This document shows positions 8,812 through 17,382 of a stretch of 64,000 bases of DNA, one piece after another (the first letter of the stretch is position 1; every line of letters starts with the position of its first letter). The position numbers were made by a program, and so were the translations under genes. The notes below the pieces were generated by a model, which was given only the letters and a program-made list of their open reading frames with translations, was not told the origin of the DNA and did not search any database. Origin of the DNA: DASYPQ01 sp046155895 (GTDB lineage Bacteria > Planctomycetota > UBA1135 > GCA-002686595); contig JBJXFB010000063.1 in assembly GCA_046155895.1 (NCBI GenBank), positions 1-64,000 on the forward strand, read 5' to 3'.

Positions 8812-9292
8812 GCTGACCCGCACCTTCCTTTCGCGATCACCCGCGGCGACGCGCGCGCTCGGCGAGGATCTGGGCCGCCTGCTGCCCGCCGGCTCGATCG
8901 TCGCCCTCGACGGCGAGCTCGGTAGCGGCAAGACCTGCTTCGTCCAGGGTCTCGCGGCGGGCCTGGGCGTCGCCGATCCCGTCACGAGCCCCACGTACGC
9001 GCTGATGCAGAGCTACTCCGGCCGCCTCGACCTCCACCACTTCGACGCGTACATGGAAGGCCGCGAGCGCGCGCTCCTGCAGGACGGCGGACTCGAGTGG
9101 ATGCACGCGGGCGGCGTGGCCGCGGTCGAGTGGGCTCGGCGCGTTTCCGACGTCCTGCCCTTGCCGCGTGTCTGGATCCGGTTCGAGCACGCCGGAGAGC
9201 ACGAGCGTCGCCTCTCCATCACGGTCGAAGGGCAGGGCGCCGCCGCGCAGCGACTCGCGTCGATCGTCGGAGATCTCCAGGAAATCCGGTAG
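8801..9292 (+). CDS. tsaE: tRNA threonylcarbamoyladenosine biosynthesis ATPase TsaE
   Basis: A 163-residue P-loop ATPase of the TsaE/YjeE family, a partner of TsaB and TsaD in making t6A37 on ANN-decoding tRNAs. Walker A reads GELGSGKTCF (~residue 39), followed by SPTYALMQSY and HHFDAYM, the conserved HxDxY segment. VEWARRVSDVLP matches the conserved VEWxExxxxxLP motif. Length is normal for the family (~150-165). The start lies 11 bp inside thiL, so the two are co-transcribed; pairing of thiL with tsaE is seen in other bacteria. Confidence 0.92.
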   Translation: MALELTRTFLSRSPAATRALGEDLGRLLPAGSIVALDGELGSGKTCFVQGLAAGLGVADPVTSPTYALMQSYSGRLDLHHFDAYMEGRERALLQDGGLEWMHAGGVAAVEWARRVSDVLPLPRVWIRFEHAGEHERRLSITVEGQGAAAQRLASIVGDLQEIR

Positions 9293-9333
9293 GGTGGTCC
9301 GCGCAGCGGCCGTTCCTTATCCTCTCGGCCCCT

Positions 9334-10839
9334 ATGCTGCGACGGCGCGTCTCCGCGGTGGCGACCGCGATCCTGCTCATCCACCCCGGCGCCCTCCTGC
9401 CCGGCCGCGCGCAGGCTCCCGCCGCTCCGCCCGCTCGCAACGAGCTCGAGCTCACCCTGGATGAGGCGCAGAGGCTCGCGCTGGAGAACAACATCGGCCT
9501 CCAGGTCGACGATCTCGCCGCCGAGGCGGCTCTCTACGCTGCGCGCGGCAGTTGGGGAGCCTTCGACTGGGTCCTCGACGCCAACGCCGGGGTGACGGAC
9601 GACGAGTTCGAGTCCAGCAGCGTGTTCGGCGGATCGTCCACGAACACGCAGACCTTCGGGCTCGGCCTCTCCCGGCTACTGTCGACGGGCGGCACCCTGC
9701 GCGCCGGCTTCGACACCGCCAACACGGACACGGACAACTCCTTCTCGGCGCTCTCCACGGCGACGACCGACGTCGTCTCGCTCTCCTACGTCCAGCCGCT
9801 CTTGCGCGGAGCCTGGCGCCAGTACGCGACCGTGTCCCAGACGATCGCGGACATCGAGTGGCGGCGCGCGATGGAAGGGCAGCGCACCGTGCGCCAGCGG
9901 CTGCTCCTGGACGTCAGCATCACCTACTGGGACCTGGTGGGAGCGCGGGCCCAGGCCGAGGTCGCCGAATCGAGCCTCGCCCTGGCACGCACGCAGCGGG
10001 ACGAGGACGCCAAGCGTCTCGAGGCTGGCCAGGGGACGCAGATCGACGTGCTGTCCTCCGAAACGCAGGTCGCCGAGCGCGAGCAGCTGCTCCTCGCCGC
10101 GCAGGTCACCGTCCGCCAGCGGGCCGACGCCCTGCGCAAGCTGATCCTGCCCAGCGCCGAGGCGGAGCCGTGGGAGACGGACCTGATCCCCAGCACCCCG
10201 CTGCCGGCGGACACATCCGCCGCCGACGCTCCCGCCTGGACCGCCGCCCTGAACACGGCCATGACCCACCGGCCCGAGCTGCGCCAGCAGGAGCTCCTGA
10301 TTCAGGAGCGCAAGCTCCAGCACGACGCCCGGACGAACGAGACACGGCCCTCCCTGGATCTCACCCTCGGCGCCGACGGCAAGGGATTCTCGGGCGATTC
10401 CTCCGAAGCGTTCGAGGAGGCCGTGCGCTACGACTTCCCGACCTACCAGGCCCTGCTCTCGTTCAGCTTTCCTCTCGGCAACCGCAGCGCGCGGGGCAAC
10501 GAGAGGGCGGCCTGGGCGCAGCTCCGCGCGGCGCACCTCGTCTACGACGAGATCGAGATGCAGATCGCCGGGGAAGTGCGCGAGATGCTGCGCCAGGTCC
10601 TCTACCAGTCGCTGGCCGTCAGCGCGGCGCAGAAGAGCCTCGGCCTCGCGCAGCGGCAGCTCGAGGCCGAGCAGACGCGCTACCGGGAAGGGGCCTCGAC
10701 GAATTTCCAGGTCTTGAGCTTCCAGAACGACCTGACCCAGGCTCTGTCCCTGGAACGCAACGCCCGCGCGAACTTCGCCAAGGCGCTCTCGGGGCTCGCC
10801 CAGGCGCAGGGCCTGATCGGCGAGGACGTCCCGCGATGA
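9334..10839 (+). CDS. TolC-family outer membrane efflux protein
   Basis: A 501-residue OEP-family protein expected to trimerise in the outer membrane. Residues 1-27 form a signal peptide ending GRAQA. Two repeats of long coiled-coil helices follow: LTLDEAQRLALENN near the start and QERKLQHDARTNETRPSLDL in the second half, with a beta-rich region (SLSYVQPLLRG; YQALLSFSFPLGNR) between them. ATG 9334 gives the signal peptide directly. No membrane-fusion protein or RND/ABC pump lies next to it, so it probably works with a partner encoded elsewhere. The stop overlaps the next gene's ATG as ATGA. Confidence 0.85.
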   Translation: MLRRRVSAVATAILLIHPGALLPGRAQAPAAPPARNELELTLDEAQRLALENNIGLQVDDLAAEAALYAARGSWGAFDWVLDANAGVTDDEFESSSVFGGSSTNTQTFGLGLSRLLSTGGTLRAGFDTANTDTDNSFSALSTATTDVVSLSYVQPLLRGAWRQYATVSQTIADIEWRRAMEGQRTVRQRLLLDVSITYWDLVGARAQAEVAESSLALARTQRDEDAKRLEAGQGTQIDVLSSETQVAEREQLLLAAQVTVRQRADALRKLILPSAEAEPWETDLIPSTPLPADTSAADAPAWTAALNTAMTHRPELRQQELLIQERKLQHDARTNETRPSLDLTLGADGKGFSGDSSEAFEEAVRYDFPTYQALLSFSFPLGNRSARGNERAAWAQLRAAHLVYDEIEMQIAGEVREMLRQVLYQSLAVSAAQKSLGLAQRQLEAEQTRYREGASTNFQVLSFQNDLTQALSLERNARANFAKALSGLAQAQGLIGEDVPR

Positions 10840-12506
10840 ACCGATCCGCGCCCGCCTTCGCACTTCTCGGGCTGGCGTGCGCACTGCCGGGCGGATGCGG
10901 CGACGGAAGATCCGGGACCTCGGTCGCTTCCTTCGCGGCCCCGGAGCCGCAGGAACCCTCGCTGGCGGCGGACGACCGGATCGCTTGGCTCCTCGCTCCC
11001 TGCGCCAGGCCCGAGCCCTTCCTCGGGGACACGAGCGACCCGGTCGCGATCCTCGTCCACAAGATGGCGCGCGGGCATCTCGATCCGATGCGCCTCGCGA
11101 AATCGGAGCTGTCGGCGCTGGGCGAGGCCGCCCTGCCCGAGCTGCGCCGTTTCTGCGAAGCCCAACTCTCCGACCCCGACGGGGCGCAGCGCCTCTTGAA
11201 CGGGTTGACCGTGCTCTCGGCGATGAAGACCGACGCCGGCCGCGAGATCCTCCTCACGGCTCTCGGACATCCCCAGGACACGGTGCGGATCGAGGCCGTG
11301 CGCGGGCTCGCCGTCCACGCCGGGCCCGAGGACTACGACCGCCTGAAGAACCTCATCCCGATCTCGGAGCCGGGGACTCAGAACGAGATCGGAGCGGCGT
11401 TGATCCGCGCGGACAGGCAGCGCGCCGAGGACGATTTCGTCGCCTGGCTGGCGGGACCACGCGAGCACGCGGCGGTCTGGATCGACGCCGCGCGGAAGTT
11501 CTGCGACACGCAGCGCCCGGAGACCCTCGAGCGCTTCCGGTCGCTCGCACCTCGGCTCGAGGGCGAGTCGCGGTTCTACCTGGAAGCCGCGCTCGCCAAG
11601 AACGGCGACGAGGCCGCTCTGGCCTCCCTGCGCGCCGCGCTCGCGGACTCCGACCCCGCGCAGCGGAACGCGGCGATCCGCGCGTTCGAGCGCGTCGGGA
11701 TGATCCGCGAGATCGCGCCGCTGCTCTGGAGCGACCGCAACGAGACCCTGCGAGGCCTCGTGGCCGCCGCGATCGCGCAGATGCCCCGGACCGCCGAGAC
11801 GGACGCATGGCTGCGCAAGGGAAGCCTCGATCGGGCGCGCTCGGTCCAGCTCGCCTGCTTGCGCGTGCTCGCCGAGCGCGGGGACCTCGAAGCCTTCGAG
11901 CAGGCGATGGTGATGCTCGAGGGGAACCGCGCCGACCTCGAGTTCGGCGTCCACATCCTCAAGGGAGCCTGGCGCGTGAACCCCCAGTTCGCGCAGCGTT
12001 CGTTCGCGCTCCTCGAAGGCCTGCGGACGGGGACCATCCAGCCCGTGCGCGTCGAGCCCCAGACTCTCGACCGCGCGATCGCCCAGATCCCTCTGCTCCA
12101 GGCCGCTGCGGCGCTCCACGACCGGGGGCGCACCACGTCGGGGATGGTCGACTCGCTGCCCGCGCACCGCTGGTACGTGATGCAGGCGGGGAACACCTGC
12201 GCCGAAGGGCGCGCCTTGCTGCGGGTGCTCTGGGAAGAGGAGGAGGATCCGGCTTGGCGAGTGGACCTCGTCGGGGCCTCGGCCTTCGAGAAGGACGAGC
12301 CGAGCCGCCAGTTCCTGTTGTCGATCCTCGACCTGGAGCGGACGACGCCGCTCGAGATGCTGCATGCGGCCAACCTCCTCGTCCACCACGGCCCGACCTC
12401 CGTCGTCGCGCCGCGCCTGAAGCGCGCCGTGATGCGCGTGACCGATCCGGCGGTCCGGCAGGCTCTCAACTGCCTGCTGAACGAGTGGTACGGTGTGGCG
12501 GATTGA
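10836..12506 (+). CDS. exported HEAT-repeat protein, probable lipoprotein
   Basis: A 556-residue protein with an N-terminal hydrophobic segment followed by ALPGGC, a poor but possible lipobox. From ~residue 80 on it is nearly all helical repeats of HEAT type, for example LTALGHPQDTVRIEAVRGLA and LRAALADSDPAQRNAAIRAFERV, about 35 residues apart. HEAT arrays are binding scaffolds, and no catalytic motif is visible. It is translationally coupled (ATGA) to the TolC-like gene upstream and overlaps the CRTAC1-like gene downstream by 14 bp, so the three are probably one transcript for envelope proteins. Its partner is unknown. Confidence 0.75.
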   Translation: MNRSAPAFALLGLACALPGGCGDGRSGTSVASFAAPEPQEPSLAADDRIAWLLAPCARPEPFLGDTSDPVAILVHKMARGHLDPMRLAKSELSALGEAALPELRRFCEAQLSDPDGAQRLLNGLTVLSAMKTDAGREILLTALGHPQDTVRIEAVRGLAVHAGPEDYDRLKNLIPISEPGTQNEIGAALIRADRQRAEDDFVAWLAGPREHAAVWIDAARKFCDTQRPETLERFRSLAPRLEGESRFYLEAALAKNGDEAALASLRAALADSDPAQRNAAIRAFERVGMIREIAPLLWSDRNETLRGLVAAAIAQMPRTAETDAWLRKGSLDRARSVQLACLRVLAERGDLEAFEQAMVMLEGNRADLEFGVHILKGAWRVNPQFAQRSFALLEGLRTGTIQPVRVEPQTLDRAIAQIPLLQAAAALHDRGRTTSGMVDSLPAHRWYVMQAGNTCAEGRALLRVLWEEEEDPAWRVDLVGASAFEKDEPSRQFLLSILDLERTTPLEMLHAANLLVHHGPTSVVAPRLKRAVMRVTDPAVRQALNCLLNEWYGVAD

Positions 12507-15500
12507 GCGCATCCTCCTCACGAGCGTCCTGACGCTCGCCGCGTCCTGCGGAAGCTCGGACGAGGGCGATCCCGACTCGCGCCAGGAGGCCCCCGCTCCC
12601 GGGCACTCGTTTCGCGGCCGTCTGCGCCAGATGCCGGCCTGGGCCGACGATCTCCGCCGCCGGCGGGATCCGGTCGTGGACGGCTGGCCGACGGAAGCGT
12701 GGGCGACCTGGATCGAGAAGAACCTGCCCGACAGGGTCGGCCGCGCGCTCGCGGGTGACCGGGGCGGGCTCGAATCCCTGCTCGCCGACACCTTCGCCGG
12801 CGCCGGCGAATTGTGTCCCGCGGCGCTACGGGTCGTCTTCGACGACGGCAACACCTCGGTTCGACGCGCCGGCGAGATCGACCGCGCGATCCATCCCCGG
12901 GCGCATCTCGAGACCCTCGTCGCGGCTTGGCGGGCCACCCTCGCTGGCACGGCTCCTCTGCGCGTCGACGTCGACGTCGACGGCCTGACTTCCCTCGGCG
13001 AGGACCGCTTCGAGACGGCGATCCGGCTGCGCGTCTCCGGACGCTCCGGAGGGGGATCCGTCCAGCAGAACGCGCGCTGGAGGGCGGAGTGGATCGGCGG
13101 GACTGGAGAACCGCGGCTGCAGCGCCTCGAGGTCCTTCGATACGAGGAGGTCCGGACGCGGGTGCGGCCTTTCGCGGAGCTCACGCGCGCTCTGCTCGCT
13201 CCGGTGGCAGCGTCCCGCGAGGAACTTCTTCGCGGAAGCGACGACTACCACCTTCGCCAGGACCGCTTGTCGGGCCAGCCCTACCTCGGCATGCACGGCC
13301 TGGCCTTCGGCGACGTGGATGGGGACGGACTCGAGGACATCTACATGCCGCAACCGGGCGGCCAGCCCAACCGCCTCCTCCTGCACCAGCCCGACGGGAC
13401 GCTGCGCGACGGCACGCTCGCGGCCGGACTCGAGATCCTCGACAACTGCGGACCGGCGCTCCTCCTCGACCTCGACGACGACGGGGACCAGGACGTCGCG
13501 GTGGCCTCCGGCTCGAGCATCCTGATCGGATGGAACGACGGCGAGGGCCGGTTTCCCGAGCACACCGTGCTCGAAGGACCCGATGCGCCCGAGGTCACGA
13601 GCATGAGCGCGGCCGATCCGGACCAGGACGGGGACCTCGACCTGTACGCCTGCCGGTACGCGCGAGGCGGCGTCGGGAACGGAGCGCCGGCGCCGTACTG
13701 GAACGCGCAGAACGGCGAGAGGAACCTCTACTGGCGCAACGAGGGCGGACGGCGATTCATCGAGGCGGCGCGCGAGGTCGGCCTCGACGTCCACGCGACC
13801 CGGTTCAGCCTCGCTCTGCTCTTCGAGGACCTCGATGACGACGGCGACGTCGATCTCTACGTCGTCAACGACTTCGGCAAGAACGCCTACTACAGCAACT
13901 CGGGCGGGAAGTTCACCGAGGTGGGGGAGGAGCGCGGCGCCGCCGTCCCCGCGGCGGGGATGGGAGTCAGCGCCGCGGACGTCGACCGGGACGGGAACCT
14001 GGATCTCTTCCTCACGAACATGGACTCGCCCGCGGGATCGCGGATCGCTTCCTCGCCGCGGTTCCTGCCCGAGCAGCCCGACGTTGCGGCGGCCTACCAG
14101 GGCCATGCACGCGGGAGCACGCTGCTCCTCGGCGACGGGAAGGGCGGGTTCCGTGACGTGACCGGCGACGCGGGCGTCGGGCCTTCCGGCTGGGCCTGGG
14201 GCGGGACCTTCTTCGACCTGCAGAACGACGGCTGGGACGATCTCTACGTGCCGAACGGATTCGCGACGAACCGTGACGCGGACGATCTGCGCTCGTTCTT
14301 CTGGCGTTGCGTCGTCGGGAGGACTCCTCGCGAGCCTCCCGCGCCGCAGCCCTACGTCGACGCCTGGGACGCGATCATGCACTTCTCGCTGTTCGAAGGC
14401 TGCTCGTGGAACGGGCGCGAGCGCAACTTCGCGTACCTGAACCTGGGCGGGCTGCGCTTCGCGGAAGCCGCAGCGGCGCTCGAAGCGGATTTCCAGGACG
14501 ACGGACGCCTCGTGGCGCCGACGGACTGGGACGACGACGGACGGGTCGATCTCTGGCTGCGGAACCGCACGGGGCCGAGGCTGCGCTTCCTCCGCAACGT
14601 CGAGCCGGATCCAGGGCACTGGATCGCGCTCGATCTTCGCGGTTCGAAGAAGAACCTCGATGCCATCGGCGCGCGGGCGGTCGTCGAGGCCGGCGGCGTC
14701 GAGTCCTCGCGGACGGTGTACGCGGCCCAGGGATTCATGGCCGCTCCGTCGCGGCGCCTGCACTTTGGACTCGGAGCGCTTGCGAAACCGGTCCGGATCG
14801 AGGTGCGCTGGCCCGACGGAACGATCGAGACTTTCGCCGACCTCGCCGTCGATGCGCGCTACCGGATCGTGCAGGGCGAGAAGACGGTGCAGCGCGTCGA
14901 GCCGCGGCGGCACCCCGCCCTCGAGGGTCTCGCCCACGACCCGGTCCGCGTGCCGCCGACCGAGGTCCAGCGCATCGTGTTGTACGAAAGACTGCCTGCA
15001 GGGCCGCTCGTCCTCCCCGGCATCGACGGATCGAAGCGCGGGGTCGAAACCTACCGGGGCCAACCTCTGCTCGTGTTCCTCGGGATGCCTGGCGATGCCG
15101 CGTCCGAGCATCTGCTGCAGGCTCTCGAGAGCCGGGAGGCAGCGTTCGTGGCCCTGGGGACAGCGCGGGTCTCGGTCAAGGATGCGGATCAACGCTTCCA
15201 TCGAGCACTCGAGGTCTTCCTGGTGGAGATCCTCGGACCCTTCGACCGCGTTCCCTATCCGCTCACGATGCTCTTCGATTCGGCCGGCCAGCTGACGGCG
15301 GTCTACGCGGGCCCGGCGCCCGTGGAGAGGATCCTGGCGGACGTCACCCTCGCTCGCGATCTCGATCCCGCGACGCGCTCGACGGAGCTCCTCCTTGGCG
15401 GCCGTTGGGCGCGGCCGGGCGCGCGGAACCTCCAGGTCGTCGGACAAGTCTTCGATCTGCTCGGAGACGCGGAGATGGCGCGCTACTACCGCGGCCTCGC

Positions 15501-15522
15501 GGAACTCCAGGCCGGCAAGTGA
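12493..15522 (+). CDS. CRTAC1-like FG-GAP/ASPIC lipoprotein with thioredoxin-like C-terminus
   Basis: A 1009-residue exported protein starting at GTG 12493, inside the end of the HEAT gene. Signal sequence with LAASC suggests a lipoprotein. Residues ~265-690 contain at least seven calcium-binding FG-GAP/VCBS blades (DVDGDGLEDIYMP, DLDDDGDVDLYVV, DVDRDGNLDLFLT, DWDDDGRVDLWL). An ASPIC/UnbV domain follows around 730-790, with VRWPDGTIETF. The last ~180 residues look like a thioredoxin fold without a CxxC (PLLVFLGMPGDAAS; LFDSAGQLTAVYAGP), ending in a TPR-like helix pair. FG-GAP/ASPIC proteins are abundant in planctomycetes and thought to be surface adhesins or polymer binders. The appended thioredoxin-like tail is unusual and its role is unknown. 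Confidence 0.8.
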   Translation: MWRIERILLTSVLTLAASCGSSDEGDPDSRQEAPAPGHSFRGRLRQMPAWADDLRRRRDPVVDGWPTEAWATWIEKNLPDRVGRALAGDRGGLESLLADTFAGAGELCPAALRVVFDDGNTSVRRAGEIDRAIHPRAHLETLVAAWRATLAGTAPLRVDVDVDGLTSLGEDRFETAIRLRVSGRSGGGSVQQNARWRAEWIGGTGEPRLQRLEVLRYEEVRTRVRPFAELTRALLAPVAASREELLRGSDDYHLRQDRLSGQPYLGMHGLAFGDVDGDGLEDIYMPQPGGQPNRLLLHQPDGTLRDGTLAAGLEILDNCGPALLLDLDDDGDQDVAVASGSSILIGWNDGEGRFPEHTVLEGPDAPEVTSMSAADPDQDGDLDLYACRYARGGVGNGAPAPYWNAQNGERNLYWRNEGGRRFIEAAREVGLDVHATRFSLALLFEDLDDDGDVDLYVVNDFGKNAYYSNSGGKFTEVGEERGAAVPAAGMGVSAADVDRDGNLDLFLTNMDSPAGSRIASSPRFLPEQPDVAAAYQGHARGSTLLLGDGKGGFRDVTGDAGVGPSGWAWGGTFFDLQNDGWDDLYVPNGFATNRDADDLRSFFWRCVVGRTPREPPAPQPYVDAWDAIMHFSLFEGCSWNGRERNFAYLNLGGLRFAEAAAALEADFQDDGRLVAPTDWDDDGRVDLWLRNRTGPRLRFLRNVEPDPGHWIALDLRGSKKNLDAIGARAVVEAGGVESSRTVYAAQGFMAAPSRRLHFGLGALAKPVRIEVRWPDGTIETFADLAVDARYRIVQGEKTVQRVEPRRHPALEGLAHDPVRVPPTEVQRIVLYERLPAGPLVLPGIDGSKRGVETYRGQPLLVFLGMPGDAASEHLLQALESREAAFVALGTARVSVKDADQRFHRALEVFLVEILGPFDRVPYPLTMLFDSAGQLTAVYAGPAPVERILADVTLARDLDPATRSTELLLGGRWARPGARNLQVVGQVFDLLGDAEMARYYRGLAELQAGK

Positions 15523-15531
15523 GCCTCGCGC

Positions 15532-16080
15532 TCAGCTGCCGGGGATCACGCGCCAGGGATCGGTCATGTCGCGCGGAGGGCTCGCGAGGCCGGTGAATCG
15601 GCCGTCCCCGTTCGGCAGACCGAGCACCGGCCCTCCGGGCTCGACCGCGAAGGCGGCGACGCCGGTCCGTCCGTGATCCCAGGGCCAGGCGAGCAGGACC
15701 GGCCGGTCCTCGGCGTCCCGGACGGACTCGAAGACGTATCCGTGCCGCCGCAATCGTCCGTCGTCGAGCACCTCGACGTCCTCGAGCCGGACCCGGTGGC
15801 CCGTGCTCGCCGCGAGCAGAGCGGAGAGGCCGCCCGCATCGAGAGCTTCCCGGTTCGCGATCGCGTCGACCGCGAGGATCCTCAACATCGCGATCGCATC
15901 GGTCTCGTTCTCGCGCAGCGCGAAGCGGCGCAGCCGCGGCAGCGAGACGAGCACGACGACGATGGCGATCAAGGCGAGAGTCGCCGCATCGACGAGCGAA
16001 AGACTGCGCTCCTTCACGGCGGAGGCCTTGGACCTCGCGCCGGATCCCGCTCCCTCGGACACTGCCTGGCTCGTCGCCAT
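15532..16080 (-). CDS. single-pass membrane protein, possibly pseudopilin-like
   Basis: A 182-residue protein with a short N-terminus followed by one hydrophobic helix at ~30-50 (AATLALIAIVVVLVSLP), then RENETDAIAMLRILAVDA. That arrangement (N-terminal helix, then N-E-x-x-A-I-x-x-L-R) resembles the type IV pilin-like/DUF2950-related proteins of planctomycetes and acidobacteria. However, the usual prepilin peptidase Gly-Phe-Thr-Leu-Ile-Glu site is absent. The C-terminal half is a small beta-rich domain with RRHGYVFE, LLAWPWD and an Asp/Gly-rich end. It ends 10 bp from the CRTAC1-like gene (tail to tail) and starts only 18 bp from the divergent CCA gene. The assignment is a weak structural analogy. 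Confidence 0.5.
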   Translation of the reverse strand: MATSQAVSEGAGSGARSKASAVKERSLSLVDAATLALIAIVVVLVSLPRLRRFALRENETDAIAMLRILAVDAIANREALDAGGLSALLAASTGHRVRLEDVEVLDDGRLRRHGYVFESVRDAEDRPVLLAWPWDHGRTGVAAFAVEPGGPVLGLPNGDGRFTGLASPPRDMTDPWRVIPGS

Positions 16081-16098
16081 CTTGCTAGGCTCCAATGC

Positions 16099-17382
16099 AT
16101 GACTCGCCGGCCCTCGATGCAAGACCTTTCCGCGCCGCTGGCGAGCGCGGCGAGGCACATCGCGAGGAGGATCAGCGCGTCGGGGAAGCGGGCCTGGCTC
16201 GTGGGCGGGGCGCCGCGCGACCTCGCGCTGGGGCGCGGGCCCTCCGAGATCGACATGACCTCGGCCGCCACGCCGAAGGAGATGGAAGGGCTCTTCGACC
16301 GGACGATTCCCGTCGGCCGGGCCTTCGGGACCATCGTCGTCCGCGTGGAGGGGCTCGACGTCCAAGTGACGACCTTCCGGTCCGAATCGGGCTACACGGA
16401 CGCCCGCCATCCCGACCAGGTCGCCTACGGCGCGACCGTCGAGGGTGACTCCGCACGGCGCGACTTCACCTGCAACGCCCTCTACCTCGACCCGCTCGAC
16501 GACGCCTTCGCGGATCCCCAAGGCGGTCTCGCCGACCTCGCGGCGCGGCGTCTGCGCTGCGTCGGGGAGCCCGAGGAGCGCTTCCGCGAGGACGGTCTGC
16601 GCCTCCTGCGGCTCGCCCGTTTCGCCGCGGCGCTCGATCTGGAGCCCGATCCGGCGACCCTGGCCGCGGCGCGCCGTTCGTCGGAGGCCCTGCGCGGGGT
16701 GAGCCCCGAGCGCGTCCGCGAGGAGCTCGCTGCCGTCTTTTCGAAGCCGGGCTGCGGGCGAGCGCTCGCGATCCTGGTCGATCTCGAACTGCTGGAGCGC
16801 GCCATCCCCGACCTCGGCGTCCTGGCGTCCAAGGAGGGCGGCGCGCGTGCCTACTGGGAGGTCCGCGCGCGGACCTTCGATCATCTGCCGCCGGCGCCCG
16901 GACTTGCGCTCGGGCTGGCGGCGCTGGTCGACGCGGAGGCCGTCCAGGCCCTGCGGCCCTCTCGCGAGCTCCTGCGCGAGGTCGCGGGGATCCAGGAGGC
17001 CGCCCGCGCGGCCCGGACGATCGATCGAGCCGCCCGGTCCGATCGCATCCGCTGGATGCGGAGCTCTGCTTTCGAACCCGGGGTCGCGCTGGAGCGGGCG
17101 AGGCGCATGGCGGAAGCCTCGTCCGTGGCTGCTCTCGACGAAGCGTTGGCGGAGCGCCGGCGGCTCGGGACGGACGGCCTGCGGCCAGCCCCGCTCCTGG
17201 GCGCGGAGGATCTCGTGCGAGAGGGCCTGGCGCCCGGACCGGCTTTCGGGAGGCTGCTGCACGAAGCGGAGACGCGCCAGCTCGACGGAGTCGACCGGAC
17301 GAGGGCGGACGCGCTCGCCTGGCTGGCGCAGGCCGCTCAGGAGGGCGGAAAGACGCCGCGGAGCGCGAAGGATACGGGGTAA
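16099..17382 (+). CDS. cca: CCA tRNA nucleotidyltransferase / poly(A) polymerase family
   Basis: A 427-residue class II nucleotidyltransferase that adds CCA to tRNA 3' ends or, in some members, poly(A) to RNA. Seen: LVGGAPRDLALG (~34-45), then SEIDMTSAATP where the family has D-x-D; here the first position is Glu50 and the second Asp52. Next are GDSARRDFTCNALYLD (motif B) and RFREDGLRLLRLARFAA (motif D). The C-terminal helical part is short and lacks an HD domain. The start at ATG 16099 leaves 18 bp to the divergent neighbour; ATG 16117 is an alternative. The 3' end overlaps ubiA by 46 bp on the opposite strand. Which of the two RNA-tailing activities it has cannot be told, and tRNA-Leu in this window already encodes its CCA. 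Confidence 0.85.
   Translation: MTRRPSMQDLSAPLASAARHIARRISASGKRAWLVGGAPRDLALGRGPSEIDMTSAATPKEMEGLFDRTIPVGRAFGTIVVRVEGLDVQVTTFRSESGYTDARHPDQVAYGATVEGDSARRDFTCNALYLDPLDDAFADPQGGLADLAARRLRCVGEPEERFREDGLRLLRLARFAAALDLEPDPATLAAARRSSEALRGVSPERVREELAAVFSKPGCGRALAILVDLELLERAIPDLGVLASKEGGARAYWEVRARTFDHLPPAPGLALGLAALVDAEAVQALRPSRELLREVAGIQEAARAARTIDRAARSDRIRWMRSSAFEPGVALERARRMAEASSVAALDEALAERRRLGTDGLRPAPLLGAEDLVREGLAPGPAFGRLLHEAETRQLDGVDRTRADALAWLAQAAQEGGKTPRSAKDTG

Noticed and set aside
9334..10839. A complete efflux system around the TolC-like gene
   Set aside because: No membrane-fusion or pump gene lies beside it; the neighbours are tsaE and a HEAT lipoprotein.
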